A DNA stretch of 64,000 nucleotides from Ornatilinea apprima. GTDB taxonomy: Bacteria; Chloroflexota; Anaerolineae; Anaerolineales; Anaerolineaceae. Within the stretch, counting starts at the first letter, position 1; every line of letters begins with the position of its first letter. The stretch is from NCBI RefSeq assembly GCF_001306115.1, contig NZ_LGCL01000024.1, positions 124,001 through 188,000 on the forward strand, given 5' to 3'. The notes beneath the pieces were generated by a model that was given only the letters and a program-made list of their open reading frames with translations, had not been told where the DNA came from and ran no database searches. The position numbers and the translations under genes are program-made. This document shows, one piece after another, positions 1-8,653 of the stretch.

Positions 1-125
1 TCTCCGCCGGCGGTGTGGTGGAAATGCCCATGCAAGACATGTTCTGGGGCGACTATTACGGCGCCTTCACTGACCGCTTTGGCGTGCAGTGGATGATCAA
101 CTTCGCCAACCCGCACAGCGCCTGA
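1..125 (+). CDS. PhnB/VOC-family protein, C-terminal fragment
   Basis: Only the last 40 codons are present, read from base 3 to the TGA at 123-125. The tail reads MPMQDMFWGDYYGAFTDRFG and then VQWMINFANP. This is the characteristic end of the PhnB-like branch of the vicinal oxygen chelate (glyoxalase/bleomycin resistance) superfamily, often annotated as 3-demethylubiquinone-9 3-methyltransferase-like. These are small dimeric cytoplasmic proteins, and the true function of most is unknown. The next gene starts 25 bases downstream, so co-transcription is likely. The N-terminal domain lies outside the window. Confidence 0.75.
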   Translation, partial: SAGGVVEMPMQDMFWGDYYGAFTDRFGVQWMINFANPHSA

Positions 126-150
126 GCCAACCTGAAAGGAGGAAACCCTG

Positions 151-516
151 ATGAGCCAGAACCCTCTCAACCTGGGCCTGCGTTTTGCGTTGGAACTGGC
201 CGCCCTGGCGGCAATGGGCGTGTGGGGTTGGCGCGCGGCGCAAGGCTGGCCGCGTTTTCTGCTGGCGGTGGGTATTCCCCTGCTGGCAGCCGCCCTGTGG
301 GGCATCTTCCGCGTGCCCAACGACCCCGGCTCCGCGCCGGTGGCCGTGCCCGGCCTGCTGCGCCTGGCGCTGGAACTGGCCTACTTTGGATTCGCGGTGT
401 GGGCGCTGTACAACGCCAGCCTGCCTGCTCTGGCCTGGTCCCTGGCCGCGGCGCTGATCGTGCATTACGCCCTCTCCTACGACCGGGTGCTCTGGATGCT
501 GGCCCAGCGCGGATAA
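151..516 (+). CDS. YrdB-like (DUF2568) small membrane protein
   Basis: This 121-residue protein has about four hydrophobic segments (roughly residues 10-30, 34-53, 66-86 and 92-112). The internal motif FRVPNDPG lies between segments 2 and 3. The pattern of a short inner-membrane protein with a FxxPxDPG-type loop matches the YrdB/DUF2568 family, whose biochemical role is not known. The ATG is preceded by a strong AAAGGAGG ribosome-binding site. It follows the PhnB-like gene closely and probably shares its transcript. The family assignment is from memory of the motif; membrane location is well supported. Confidence 0.7.
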   Translation: MSQNPLNLGLRFALELAALAAMGVWGWRAAQGWPRFLLAVGIPLLAAALWGIFRVPNDPGSAPVAVPGLLRLALELAYFGFAVWALYNASLPALAWSLAAALIVHYALSYDRVLWMLAQRG

Positions 517-594
517 GCGATTTTTCGTTCTCCATTTTCGCCTGCCGGGGGTAGAATGAGAGTAAGAGATCATCACCCGCGAATGGAGGCACAA

Positions 595-957
595 ATGCAG
601 ATCGAAACCATCAACCTGGCCGAGAAATTCAGCCGCTTTAGCGAGCAGTGGCAGCCCAAAATTGTGGGCGAACTGAACGACGCCTACGTCAAACTGGCCA
701 AACTACAGGGTGAGTTCGTCTGGCATCACCACGACGAAGAGGATGAACTCTTCATGGTGATCAAAGGCCGCCTGCTGATCAAACTGCGCGACCGCGACCT
801 GTGGATTGGCGAAGGCGAACTGGCCATCATCCCGCGCGGCGTGGAGCACTGCCCGGTAGCCGTTGAAGAAGCGCACGTGCTGATGCTGGAACCTAAATCC
901 ACGCGCAACACCGGCAACGTTGAGAATGAGCGCACCGTGGAAGCCGAGTGGATTTAG
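595..957 (+). CDS. Single-domain cupin protein
   Basis: The 120-residue product is a one-domain cupin. The first cupin motif is visible as WHHHDEEDELFMVIKGRL (HxH followed by E and G), and the second as PRGVEHCP. These His and Glu residues normally bind one metal ion in a small beta barrel. I chose the ATG at 595 because GGAGG lies 6 bases upstream; an in-frame ATG at 556 has no such site. Relatives are often labelled mannose-6-phosphate isomerase-like, but one barrel alone does not fix a substrate. The gene stands 79 bases after the YrdB-like gene. Confidence 0.8.
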   Translation: MQIETINLAEKFSRFSEQWQPKIVGELNDAYVKLAKLQGEFVWHHHDEEDELFMVIKGRLLIKLRDRDLWIGEGELAIIPRGVEHCPVAVEEAHVLMLEPKSTRNTGNVENERTVEAEWI

Positions 958-1060
958 CGGCAAACCGTGTTTACGCGTTGGCACCGCGCCCAACCAAAAA
1001 CCTAACCCCAGCGCATTGAGTCAAAAGAGCGTTCAGACCATTTGAAAGGAGGATATTCAA

Positions 1061-1714
1061 ATGTCTCAATCTGGCGCACCCAATGTGGGAAATGACTTGA
1101 TCCGCATCCACCACGCCATCACTCGCGGATTGGAAGTCGGCGTGCATTACACGCATAAGCTGCTGGAAAAAAGAATGGCAGCCGACAGCGGCTTTGTCGA
1201 CTACCTGCGCGCGCTGGTCAGCGTGCTCGATTCGCACCACCTCGTCGAAGACGATGTGGCCTTCCCTTATCTGCGGCAAAAAAACCTGCCAGCCCCCTAT
1301 GAAATCCTCATCCAAGAGCATCAAGAGATGGCCGGTCTCTTAAGCAGCATCCAGCAAATGCTGCCCAACTTAGCCAACAGCCAGACCCTCAACGAGGTAA
1401 ACCGCGCGCTTCAACAAATCCTGGAAATCTGGCGCGCGCACATCAAACGCGAAGAAGAGAGCATCTCCCCGGAAATCACCAACACGATAATGAGCGCTGA
1501 AGAGCAGGCCGAGCTGGGCAAGAGCATGGCGCAGCACGCCCAGCAGCATTCCGGCCCCGATTATCTGGTCATTCCCTTTGTGCTCTACAATCTGCCTGCC
1601 CAGGAGCGGGCAGTAATGATGGGTCTCATGCCGCCGGTCATTACGCAAGAGCTGCTGCCCGGCCCGTGGAAGGAGAAATGGGCCGCCATGCGCCCCTATT
1701 TGCTGATGGATTAA
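1061..1714 (+). CDS. Hemerythrin HHE domain protein
   Basis: This 217-residue cytoplasmic protein is largely one four-helix bundle. Candidate iron ligands are spread in the expected order: H-H near residues 11-12, H31, the cluster DSHHLVEDDVAFP around residues 65-77, EHQEM near 88-92 and HIKREEES near 127-134. HHE hemerythrins bind a di-iron centre and serve in oxygen or NO handling or metal storage. The C-terminal 60 residues contain a further HAQQHSG stretch. The start is set by AAAGGAGG 8 bases upstream. A strong hairpin terminator follows directly, so the gene ends its transcript. Confidence 0.85.
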   Translation: MSQSGAPNVGNDLIRIHHAITRGLEVGVHYTHKLLEKRMAADSGFVDYLRALVSVLDSHHLVEDDVAFPYLRQKNLPAPYEILIQEHQEMAGLLSSIQQMLPNLANSQTLNEVNRALQQILEIWRAHIKREEESISPEITNTIMSAEEQAELGKSMAQHAQQHSGPDYLVIPFVLYNLPAQERAVMMGLMPPVITQELLPGPWKEKWAAMRPYLLMD

Positions 1715-1722
1715 GCTTAACG

Positions 1723-1757
1723 ACAGCGGGCGGAAATTTCCGCCCGCTGTTTGATTT
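1723..1757 (+). terminator. Rho-independent terminator after the hemerythrin gene
   Basis: Two perfectly complementary 11-base arms (1723-1733 and 1740-1750, ACAGCGGGCGG and its complement) flank a 6-base AAATTT loop. A T-rich stretch follows from 1750. It starts 9 bases after the hemerythrin stop codon. Confidence 0.85.
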
Positions 1758-1860
1758 CTAGATTACGCCAGATCAATTGCTTGAGGTGGATAGTTTTAAT
1801 TGACACGCCTGCCAGAAAAGCATAAACTATTTTTGTGCCACAACACGAAGGGGGGATGCT

Positions 1861-4800
1861 TTGCGCCACATTCCATTTTTTCGGAGCAAAATATTGAAAA
1901 CCATCCACCCTAACCTTTTTGCCTACCTCGGATTGTTGCTCCTGCTGACAGCCTGTTCGCATACCGATTCCACCCCCACTGCCTCGGCCGGCCACAACCT
2001 GCTCTACGCCCTCACCTTCGACAACGATGCCGCCTTCTCCGGCTGGCACGTTGGTGGGCCAGGAACTGATTACCTGTGGCTGGAAAACACCCAAGACGGC
2101 AAATACCTGTTCGAGTACCCTTCCGGTTTCCTTGAAAGTCAGGATTTCGAATTTGGTGATGTCCAAATCGCGGTGGATGTCGAATTTCTGGTCAAGACCC
2201 GTGTGGAAGCTGGCCTGTCGTGCCGGATGCAGCCTGAGGCAGGCGGGCGCTACTATTTCAGCATTGCCAACGATGGGCATTGGGACATTCGCAGATGGAA
2301 CGATGGCGAAACCATCCTGGCGCAGGGGCGGTCAGACGCCATTCAAACCGAAAGAAACCGCCTGGCAGCACGCTGCGTGGGCGACACGCTCACGCTACTG
2401 GTCAATGATGTGGAAATCGGCTCAGCGCACGATGGCACATTCGTTAGCGGCGGTCTCAATTTTAACTACGCGGCCGATTCCGCCGGAGCAGGGACATTTG
2501 ATGCCATTACGGTGGAAGATTGGGGAGATAGCAAAACATCCCGGGCGGATTCCGCTCCAGAAGGCGAATCCACATCCACGCAGGCAGCCGCCCTTGAACC
2601 GGCCACCGCCACACCGCTTCCCACGTCGACAGCCACCCCCACCTTGATACCGACTCCTGCCGCCACCCTGCGCCCAACCACCATTCCAGAAGATGAATTG
2701 GTTCTCTACCAAACCGGCTTCGATGACAGCGATACCACCCTTTCCGACTGGAAAACCTTTGCCTTTTCGATGGACAAGAAGGATTTTGTCACCGAAGGCT
2801 ATAAAACCTGGACGGCGAATGGAATTTTCCGCTTTGAGCAGGAAGCCAACACCCGCGTTTATGCCATCTACGATAAAGACCTGGGCACCGCCGATATGGA
2901 CATTTCCGCGCGCGGCAACCCGCCCTTCGAGGGGCACGGTGGTCTGGGGCTGGTTTGCCGCTACAGCCAGGCCGGTTGGTATCAGTTCATGGTCGAACCA
3001 AGAGATGGCGCGTGGAGCATCCGGCTGGTCAAGCCCGATGAAAACGGACGGGTTCACTTTCATATCATTTCCTCCGGTCTCCATAAATGGCTTCAGCAGA
3101 GTGTAGAACTGCGCGCCGAGTGCAAGGGCGACCGTCTGACCTTCTATATTGACGGTGAAAAGATGGCCTCGCTGCATGATTCCACTTTTCCCTCTGGAAA
3201 GGCTGGCTTCCTCGGCTGGACTTTTGCCATCGGAGACGATTGGAACACCGTGGACGAGTTCACCCTCCGCCGCGCCCAATGGAACGAGACCAGCCTGAGC
3301 GGCCCCGCCCCCACCCCCGGCGCAGATGGGACGATCTACAGCACCGATTTTGCTAAACTGGACGATTTGAATCCCTACTGGGCAAAAACCGATTGGGGAA
3401 TCATTGGCATTCCCGGTTCTCCCATCCTGATTGGCGGACCCGGCGGGCAGTATGCCCCGCACACCTACCTGTATATCAACGATTTTGATCCCGCAGCGGA
3501 TGTGGAAATCAGCGCAGATATTCACCCTCTTTACTTATACAGGCGCGGATTGATTTGCCGCTACAGCGAAGACGGCTGGTATGAAGCCTATTACTTGAAG
3601 GACGATATAGAAAACCCGATTGTCCTGTTGCGGAAACAGCGTGAAGAGCAGGGCAAATTCACAGGCGCAGACACCATCCTGGGAACAGCATACGCGGGTT
3701 CACAAAATCCGGTTAACCTGACCCTGACCTGCGCCGGAAATCAGATTTCGGTCAAACTGAACGGCGAGCAGGTATTGTATGCCGAAGACGACACCTGGAA
3801 AAACGGGCGCTATGGTTTTGTGATAATGGATACCCCGCCAGGCAATCTTCGCAATACATTGCTCAATTACACCGTCCGCCCGGCGCAAGCCATTCCGGCA
3901 GGGGCATTCGTGAATGAGAAGATCTTCAATTCACCGGATGAAATTGCCGCCAACTGGGGGTTGGATTTGCAAAACAATCCAATGGTCAAGAGAAATGACA
4001 ATGTTCTCACGTTGGACGCAGATGATGGAATTGGCCTGACCAGCAATAGCGACCTGCTTGAAAACTCCGAAATGACAGCGGATGTTGAGTTCCTGGACAA
4101 TGGGCTTCTCTACCTCCAATGCCGCTCCGAAAGCCCCGCTCATGCTGTATTTGAAGTCAGAAGGAATGGGGAATGGTTTTTACATTGGCAAGACCGGGAA
4201 ATCGCGCGCGGCAGCAGCCCGGCCATTCAACCCGGCAAAAATATCTTGACCATGCGCTGTGAGGGTGAACGCCTGAGCCTGACCGCAAACGGTCAAACGA
4301 TAGCCGAAGAAACCTATCATGCCGCCTATACCCCGGCGAAAGGGCGCATTGTCTTGTGGGTCAATGCCCAATTGCGTGTCAACAGCCTGGCGATAAAAAC
4401 TTTCCAGGGTTCTACAATTCTTACCTCCGTTCCCCTGCTCAACCAGGCGACTCTGCCCAGGGCTTACCAGCCCAATGAGACAATTTTTGCCTGGGATATA
4501 AACTCTTTCGTCTTCGGGTGCGGCGACGGCTGGTGGGGGCGTGACCCCAACCCCTGTTGGTGGCAAAAACCCTACAACAAACATGTTATTGATCAATTTG
4601 TCACAGAGGATGCCATTATCGTAAAACCAAACGAAAAAATCCTGACGCTTTTTACATATCAGCCCGACTTGTACGATTTACCGGTCGAAATCAGCGCCGA
4701 AGCCACCCTTACCAGCAAAGGCGGCGCGGCAGCCTTGTTCTGCCGCGCGACACCGGTTGGGCGTTATGAGTTTTATATCCAACCAGACGGCAAGTGGTAT

Positions 4801-5064
4801 ATCCGGCGCAATGTGATCTCCCAGTATTATCTGCCGCAAGCCAAACATCTCACCACCCTGGCGCACGGCATAGTGGAAAACTTCTCACCTGAAAACATGC
4901 GGCTCAGCGCCACCTGCAGCGGCAGCGACCTGATTTTCACCCTAAACGGTGCGGAATTAGGCCGGGCGCAGGATACCCTTTACCCTGAAGGACAGGCTGG
5001 CCTCTTTTTTGATGTTTTCAGCGAGGGCAGCTTTACCAATCTCAATCTTTACCGGGCAAAGTAA
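1861..5064 (+). CDS. Large lipoprotein with five LamG-like repeat domains
   Basis: This 1067-residue exported lipoprotein has a hydrophobic stretch ending LLLTAC with lipidated Cys32. A Thr/Pro/Ala-rich linker (about 225-270) separates the first of five related beta-rich domains of about 180 residues from the rest. Each domain carries a core like GLxCRYS..GWY.F.....G.W.I followed by L.A.C.G..L...ING, with a paired Cys at each position. This resembles concanavalin/LamG-type (DUF1080-like) carbohydrate or polymer-binding folds. No catalytic residues were seen. The TTG start at 1861 is preceded by AAGGGGGG; the nearby ATG at 1856 is out of frame. A surface adhesion or glycan-binding role is inference. 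Confidence 0.8.
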   Translation: MRHIPFFRSKILKTIHPNLFAYLGLLLLLTACSHTDSTPTASAGHNLLYALTFDNDAAFSGWHVGGPGTDYLWLENTQDGKYLFEYPSGFLESQDFEFGDVQIAVDVEFLVKTRVEAGLSCRMQPEAGGRYYFSIANDGHWDIRRWNDGETILAQGRSDAIQTERNRLAARCVGDTLTLLVNDVEIGSAHDGTFVSGGLNFNYAADSAGAGTFDAITVEDWGDSKTSRADSAPEGESTSTQAAALEPATATPLPTSTATPTLIPTPAATLRPTTIPEDELVLYQTGFDDSDTTLSDWKTFAFSMDKKDFVTEGYKTWTANGIFRFEQEANTRVYAIYDKDLGTADMDISARGNPPFEGHGGLGLVCRYSQAGWYQFMVEPRDGAWSIRLVKPDENGRVHFHIISSGLHKWLQQSVELRAECKGDRLTFYIDGEKMASLHDSTFPSGKAGFLGWTFAIGDDWNTVDEFTLRRAQWNETSLSGPAPTPGADGTIYSTDFAKLDDLNPYWAKTDWGIIGIPGSPILIGGPGGQYAPHTYLYINDFDPAADVEISADIHPLYLYRRGLICRYSEDGWYEAYYLKDDIENPIVLLRKQREEQGKFTGADTILGTAYAGSQNPVNLTLTCAGNQISVKLNGEQVLYAEDDTWKNGRYGFVIMDTPPGNLRNTLLNYTVRPAQAIPAGAFVNEKIFNSPDEIAANWGLDLQNNPMVKRNDNVLTLDADDGIGLTSNSDLLENSEMTADVEFLDNGLLYLQCRSESPAHAVFEVRRNGEWFLHWQDREIARGSSPAIQPGKNILTMRCEGERLSLTANGQTIAEETYHAAYTPAKGRIVLWVNAQLRVNSLAIKTFQGSTILTSVPLLNQATLPRAYQPNETIFAWDINSFVFGCGDGWWGRDPNPCWWQKPYNKHVIDQFVTEDAIIVKPNEKILTLFTYQPDLYDLPVEISAEATLTSKGGAAALFCRATPVGRYEFYIQPDGKWYIRRNVISQYYLPQAKHLTTLAHGIVENFSPENMRLSATCSGSDLIFTLNGAELGRAQDTLYPEGQAGLFFDVFSEGSFTNLNLYRAK

Positions 5065-5151
5065 CCCGCACAAAAATCCATACTCTTTCTATTTGGGTGT
5101 TTGATTGCATGTAAAAAAACGAAATCACCCCTTTGCTCAAAGGACGCGCCC

Positions 5152-5670
5152 ATGCCCTCTTCCGAAATCCTGCGCACGCCGCGCCTGCTGCTGCGCTATC
5201 AAACCCCCGCCGATATTCCGCCGCTGATCGCCCTGTGGCGCGACCCCGAGGTAACGCGCTTTATGGGCGGCCCGCGCGATTTACAACGCCTGCAAACCGC
5301 CTTCGACGAGACCCAGGCCAACCCCACCGCCGAGACCTACGACCTGTGGCCGCTGGTCGAGTTGAGCAGCGGGCAAACCATCGGCCACTGCGGACTGCTG
5401 GATAAAGAAGTGGACGGCAAGGCCGAGATTGAATTGGTGTACGTGCTGGCCCGCTCGGCGTGGGGCCAAGGCTACGCCAGCGAAATCGGCGCGGCGCTGG
5501 TCGCGCACGCCTTTGAGCGCATGGGGCTGCGCCGCCTGATCGCGCTGATCGAGCCGCAAAACGCGCCGTCGGAGCGGGTGGCACTGCGCCTGGGCATGCG
5601 CCTGGAGAAAGAAGTCATTCGTCCCAGCGGCGAGCCGCGCCGCGTGTATGCGCTTGAAAAGATGGAGTGA
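5152..5670 (+). CDS. GNAT acetyltransferase, RimJ/RimL type
   Basis: The 172-residue product begins with LRTPRLLLRYQTPADIP, the classic N-terminus of RimJ/RimL-type GNAT proteins (Acetyltransf_3). It continues with W.DPEVTRFMGG, then the acetyl-CoA binding loop around WGQGYASEIG, and ends with the N..S..V..RLGM motif. It should transfer an acetyl group from acetyl-CoA to an amine; the substrate cannot be told. The ATG at 5152 is preceded by AAAGGA. A longer TTG-initiated form from 5101 would add an unrelated, Lys-rich leader and is less likely. A terminator follows 33 bases after the stop. Confidence 0.85.
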   Translation: MPSSEILRTPRLLLRYQTPADIPPLIALWRDPEVTRFMGGPRDLQRLQTAFDETQANPTAETYDLWPLVELSSGQTIGHCGLLDKEVDGKAEIELVYVLARSAWGQGYASEIGAALVAHAFERMGLRRLIALIEPQNAPSERVALRLGMRLEKEVIRPSGEPRRVYALEKME

Positions 5671-5703
5671 TCCGCTTTCGCAAGTCAGAGATAAACGCAT
5701 AGA

Positions 5704-5736
5704 CGCCCTCCAGGAACAGGAGGGCGCCGGTTTTTT
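5704..5736 (+). terminator. Rho-independent terminator
   Basis: Complementary arms CGCCCTCC (5704-5711) and GGAGGGCG (5719-5726) enclose a 7-base loop, with a run of six T at 5731-5736. It ends the acetyltransferase transcript just before the promoter of the TetR operon. Confidence 0.8.
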
Positions 5737-5739
5737 AAC

Positions 5740-5767
5740 TTGACAATTGTGTATGAATCTGTATAAT
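5740..5767 (+). promoter_or_regulatory. Sigma-70 promoter of the TetR operon
   Basis: A perfect -35 TTGACA (5740-5745) and perfect -10 TATAAT (5762-5767) are separated by 16 bases. Transcription would start near 5774, giving a leader of about 30 bases before the TetR gene. The -10 box forms the left end of a long palindrome, so repressor binding would block the promoter. Confidence 0.85.
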
Positions 5768-5789
5768 GAGTGATTAATCAGTCATTATA
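5762..5789 (+). promoter_or_regulatory. Palindromic operator over the -10 box
   Basis: The 28-base sequence from TATAATGAGT to ACTGATTATA-like ends is a near-perfect inverted repeat; the only mismatched pair is G/G at positions 9 and 20. Core half site is TGATTAATCA. Its place over the -10 and start site, right before a TetR gene, points to autorepression. Confidence 0.75.
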
Positions 5790-5805
5790 GAAAGAAAATA
5801 AAACC

Positions 5806-6384
5806 ATGCCGCGCCAGCTCAGCCCAGAAAGACGAGAAAAATTCTTATCCGCCGCCCTGCAGTTGTTCGTCACCCAGGGCGTGCACAACACCACCACCGC
5901 CGAGGTTGCCCGCCTGGCCGGCAGCGCGGCCGGCACCCTCTTCCTCTACTTCCCCACCAAGCAAAGCCTGGTCAACGAGCTGATTTTGCACATCACGCGC
6001 CAGCAGTCCGCGCATATTCATGCGCTGCTGGCGCCGGGCCAGAATGTGCGCGACGCTTTTTTCACCATCTGGAGCGGCACGCTGCGCTGGTTTCTGCAAA
6101 ATCCGCTGGCCTACCAGTATGTGCTGCAGGTGCGCGACTCGGGCATCATCGAAGCGGCGGTGATCCAGGAAAGCGCGCTGTTCTTTGATTATTACTACAC
6201 CACCATCCAGCAGGGATTGGACGAAGCGCTGATCAAGCCCTACCCCATTGACCTGATTGGCGAGTTTCTGTACCAGGACCTGGTGGCGATGATGAAAATT
6301 CTGCAGCGCCAGCCCGGTGCGCGCCAGCAAGACGCGTTGATTTCGCAGGGTTTTGAGCTCTTCTGGGATGGGATTAAGAAATGA
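5806..6384 (+). CDS. TetR/AcrR family repressor
   Basis: This 192-residue regulator has an N-terminal TetR helix-turn-helix: R..FL.AAL.LFVTQGVHNTTTAEVA, then the turn AGSAAGTLFLYFPTKQSL, with the ligand/dimer domain following. It should bind the palindrome at 5762-5789 and repress its own promoter, releasing DNA on binding a small hydrophobic ligand. Two small membrane proteins follow 16 and 68 bases downstream and are the likely regulated targets. No obvious Shine-Dalgarno beyond AAAGAAAA is seen upstream of the ATG. The inducer is unknown. Confidence 0.9.
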   Translation: MPRQLSPERREKFLSAALQLFVTQGVHNTTTAEVARLAGSAAGTLFLYFPTKQSLVNELILHITRQQSAHIHALLAPGQNVRDAFFTIWSGTLRWFLQNPLAYQYVLQVRDSGIIEAAVIQESALFFDYYYTTIQQGLDEALIKPYPIDLIGEFLYQDLVAMMKILQRQPGARQQDALISQGFELFWDGIKK

Positions 6385-6400
6385 CCTTGAAGGAGTTCTT

Positions 6401-6766
6401 ATGAGCACGCTGAAAACGATTGGTGTGGCCGCCTTGATTTTGGCCATCTTTCTTTCCGGGTACGGGCTTCACCGCCTGGGCAAACCGTACCACACCCTTT
6501 TGTTCACCCTGCACAAACTGGTCAGTTTGGGGGCGCTGGCCTGGCTGCTGGTTACCGCCGCGCGCGCCCAGCGCGCCGCGCCCCTGCCCGCGCTGGCATT
6601 CAGTCTGGTCGTAGCCGCGACAGTGTTTTTTGTAGCCACCATCGCCACCGGCGGGCTGGTCAGCCTGGAGAAGCCCGCCCCCGCGGCCGTCGCCTGGGCG
6701 CATAAGCTGCTGCCCTATCTCACCGCCGCCAGCAGCGCGGCGGCCTGGGTTTCGCTGAGCCGCTGA
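6401..6766 (+). CDS. Four-helix integral membrane protein of unknown family
   Basis: The 121-residue product has four predicted membrane segments (about 6-24, 36-54, 59-80 and 94-115), with the short motif LHKLVSLGALAWL in the second. I do not recognise a family with certainty. Conserved-looking His residues in segments 1/2 and 4 (GLHRLGK, LHK, AHKLLPYL) could be heme or proton ligands, as in small cytochrome b561-like or DUF proteins, but this is speculative. The ATG at 6401 follows GAAGGAG by 7 bases. It lies 16 bases after the TetR gene and is probably under its control. Confidence 0.75.
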   Translation: MSTLKTIGVAALILAIFLSGYGLHRLGKPYHTLLFTLHKLVSLGALAWLLVTAARAQRAAPLPALAFSLVVAATVFFVATIATGGLVSLEKPAPAAVAWAHKLLPYLTAASSAAAWVSLSR

Positions 6767-6834
6767 GCAAGGGTGTATACTAAAAAAAAGCCGCCCGTGA
6801 TGAGATTCCCATACCCGGTTGGCAAGGAGTTTTT

Positions 6835-7329
6835 ATGATCGATCTGGTAAAAATCGCCATCGACGGCGCGATTCTTTCCGCGCTGGCAACGCTGCTCATC
6901 TCGATCAGCATGCGCACCAACCCGCGCATCTGGCTGCATGATTACCCCAAAGAAATTCAGGCCGCCGTGCCTCCCAAAACCGCCGAAGAAAAACGTCTTT
7001 CGCTGATTTTCGGTATCCCGTTTCTCATCCTGCTGGCAGCCGGGCCATTCATCTCCACGCTCACCCTGCCGCAGCGCGCCAGCTTGCCGTTTTGGGCGCT
7101 GTTTGCCAACGCCTCTGGGGTGATGTTTGTGTTCAACGTGATCGACTGGCTGGTGCTGGACTGGCTGATTTTCTGCACGATCACACCGTCCATCATGGTC
7201 ATCCCCGGCACGCAGGGCATGGCTGCCTACAAAGACTACGCATTCCACTTCCGTGGGTTTCTAATCGGCACGCTGTTCTCGGTGGTATTTGGCCTGGTAA
7301 TTGCCGCGGTTGTGTATCTTTTGCGCTGA
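6835..7329 (+). CDS. Integral membrane protein, unknown function
   Basis: The 164-residue protein has four likely membrane helices (about 8-25, 60-78, 88-112 and 138-162). Between helices 1 and 2 is a cytoplasmic-looking segment with NPRIWLHDYPKEIQ. The motif FNVIDWLVLDW at the end of helix 3 and the PGTQGM loop look conserved, and I have seen similar proteins annotated only as hypothetical membrane proteins. CAAGGAG lies 6 bases before the ATG. It is the third gene after the TetR regulator and may be induced with it. Confidence 0.75.
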   Translation: MIDLVKIAIDGAILSALATLLISISMRTNPRIWLHDYPKEIQAAVPPKTAEEKRLSLIFGIPFLILLAAGPFISTLTLPQRASLPFWALFANASGVMFVFNVIDWLVLDWLIFCTITPSIMVIPGTQGMAAYKDYAFHFRGFLIGTLFSVVFGLVIAAVVYLLR

Positions 7330-7978
7330 CGGGCGCGCCCGGCTCTGTCCCCCCAGGATGATCGTGACTGCTGTTACCTTTGAATTTGCGTTCGGGTTTC
7401 CCCGTTACGCAGCCCTTGCCCGGCTTGGGAAAGAAGAGCTGGTTTTTTGCAGCGATTTAGCGCCGCTCAACAGGGAAGAATCGCTGCTTTTTTACTTCCA
7501 CCGCGGCAGAGGGTGCGCAGCAGATTTTCGGTGCGGATGGAGTAAACCCTTTCCTTGTTTGAATATCATTGCTGCTGCGCAACCCGTCTGTTTCCGTGCT
7601 ACAATAAAATCAGGGACATGAATAAGCAATGTTGCTTCCACCCTGATGGTCTGCCGAACCTTTCACGCACGGCGTTTCATCATCTTCTTTTCAACCCCGC
7701 GCGATAACAAATTCAGGTTACCTCTTTTATCTGGGAGTGGCCATGCGGCGGGTTAATCAGAAACCAGCATCCATCTTTTTTCAGACCGCTCGGCCAAGCT
7801 ATTCCTGTGCCCGATCAGAAATCACAAAAAAAATCCATCCCATCATCGCAAACTCAATAGAACAACTTACCAGCCGTTTCCGGTCTGCCAGATGTCAGAC
7901 GGCTGATTCGTGCTGATATCATCTGTCGTTTTCAAATGCGTGTTTGGTCTTTAGTGATAGATAAAGAAGGAGGGATCG
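7330..7978. other. Non-coding stretch, nothing recognised
   Basis: About 650 bases with no convincing gene, hairpin terminator or repeat. Short open frames exist but lack ribosome-binding sites and protein-like composition. The last 60 bases presumably hold the promoter of the gene at 7979; no clear -35/-10 pair was found. Confidence 0.5.
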
Positions 7979-8530
7979 ATGACAACCAAAGTCAAGACAC
8001 TGTACCTTAGCAGGTTCAACATGCCGACCATGTGCGCCGCCTGCCACAGCCCGAACGGGTATGGAAAAGGTCTGAAAGTCAGCAGTTCCAAATCGAACTG
8101 GTCTGGCAAAGAAACCGCCACGTTGACTGTTGAACTTCCGCTTTGTGAGGAATGCGCAAAGGTCAATGTTGTCAGCGGAACAGGCAAGTTTCTCAAAGCG
8201 CTTGGGTTCATTGGTGTCATTGCAGCCTGTCTGCTAATCGCCGGATTAAATGCAACAGATGCGATCAAAAATCCATTGGTTTCAATTGTGAGTGGGGCTG
8301 TCTTAATAACCGCCATTATCATTGGCACCAATAAACTGGTAAATGAAGTTGACATGAAAGGCTTCACCCCCGAACAACGCGAAAGACGCAAAAAAGTGCA
8401 GAAATGCGCGAAAATCCAATCCTTCAAATTGCCAGGAGTATTCGATAACCAATCTTTTGTTGTCTTTGAATTTCAAGATCCCCTCTTCGCGATGGAATTT
8501 TCAACATTGAACATGGGAACCATCGTCTGA
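7979..8530 (+). CDS. Zinc-ribbon membrane protein of unknown function
   Basis: The 183-residue product has an N-terminal pair of Cys motifs, CAAC (residues 19-22) and CEEC (about 57-60), typical of a small zinc ribbon. Two adjacent membrane helices follow (about 70-90 and 97-115), then a basic stretch PEQRERRKKVQKCAK and a C-terminal soluble segment. The layout of zinc ribbon plus two helices plus soluble tail is common in uncharacterised bacterial proteins. The ATG is well defined by AAGGAGGGATCG. GC content is lower than in the neighbours. A bidirectional terminator follows at 8596. Confidence 0.75.
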   Translation: MTTKVKTLYLSRFNMPTMCAACHSPNGYGKGLKVSSSKSNWSGKETATLTVELPLCEECAKVNVVSGTGKFLKALGFIGVIAACLLIAGLNATDAIKNPLVSIVSGAVLITAIIIGTNKLVNEVDMKGFTPEQRERRKKVQKCAKIQSFKLPGVFDNQSFVVFEFQDPLFAMEFSTLNMGTIV

Positions 8531-8595
8531 GCACAGCCCGTCTCATCAAAACGCACAGCGTTGGGCATACCCGCCTGCGCCTCCCATCCATGAAA

Positions 8596-8633
8596 AAACC
8601 TCGGAACGCCAATCAGGCATTCCGAGGTTTCTT
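8596..8633. terminator. Bidirectional terminator between convergent genes
   Basis: Perfect 11-base arms AAACCTCGGAA (8596-8606) and TTCCGAGGTTT (8620-8630), with A-rich sequence before and TTTCTTG after. It can end both the zinc-ribbon gene (plus) and the peptide transporter operon (minus). Confidence 0.85.
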
Positions 8634-8653
8634 GATTGTTGTCGTCTGAACGC

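Noticed and set aside
7301..7621. 106-codon plus-strand frame after the membrane protein gene
   Set aside because: It overlaps the preceding gene, lacks a ribosome-binding site and its composition does not look like a protein.
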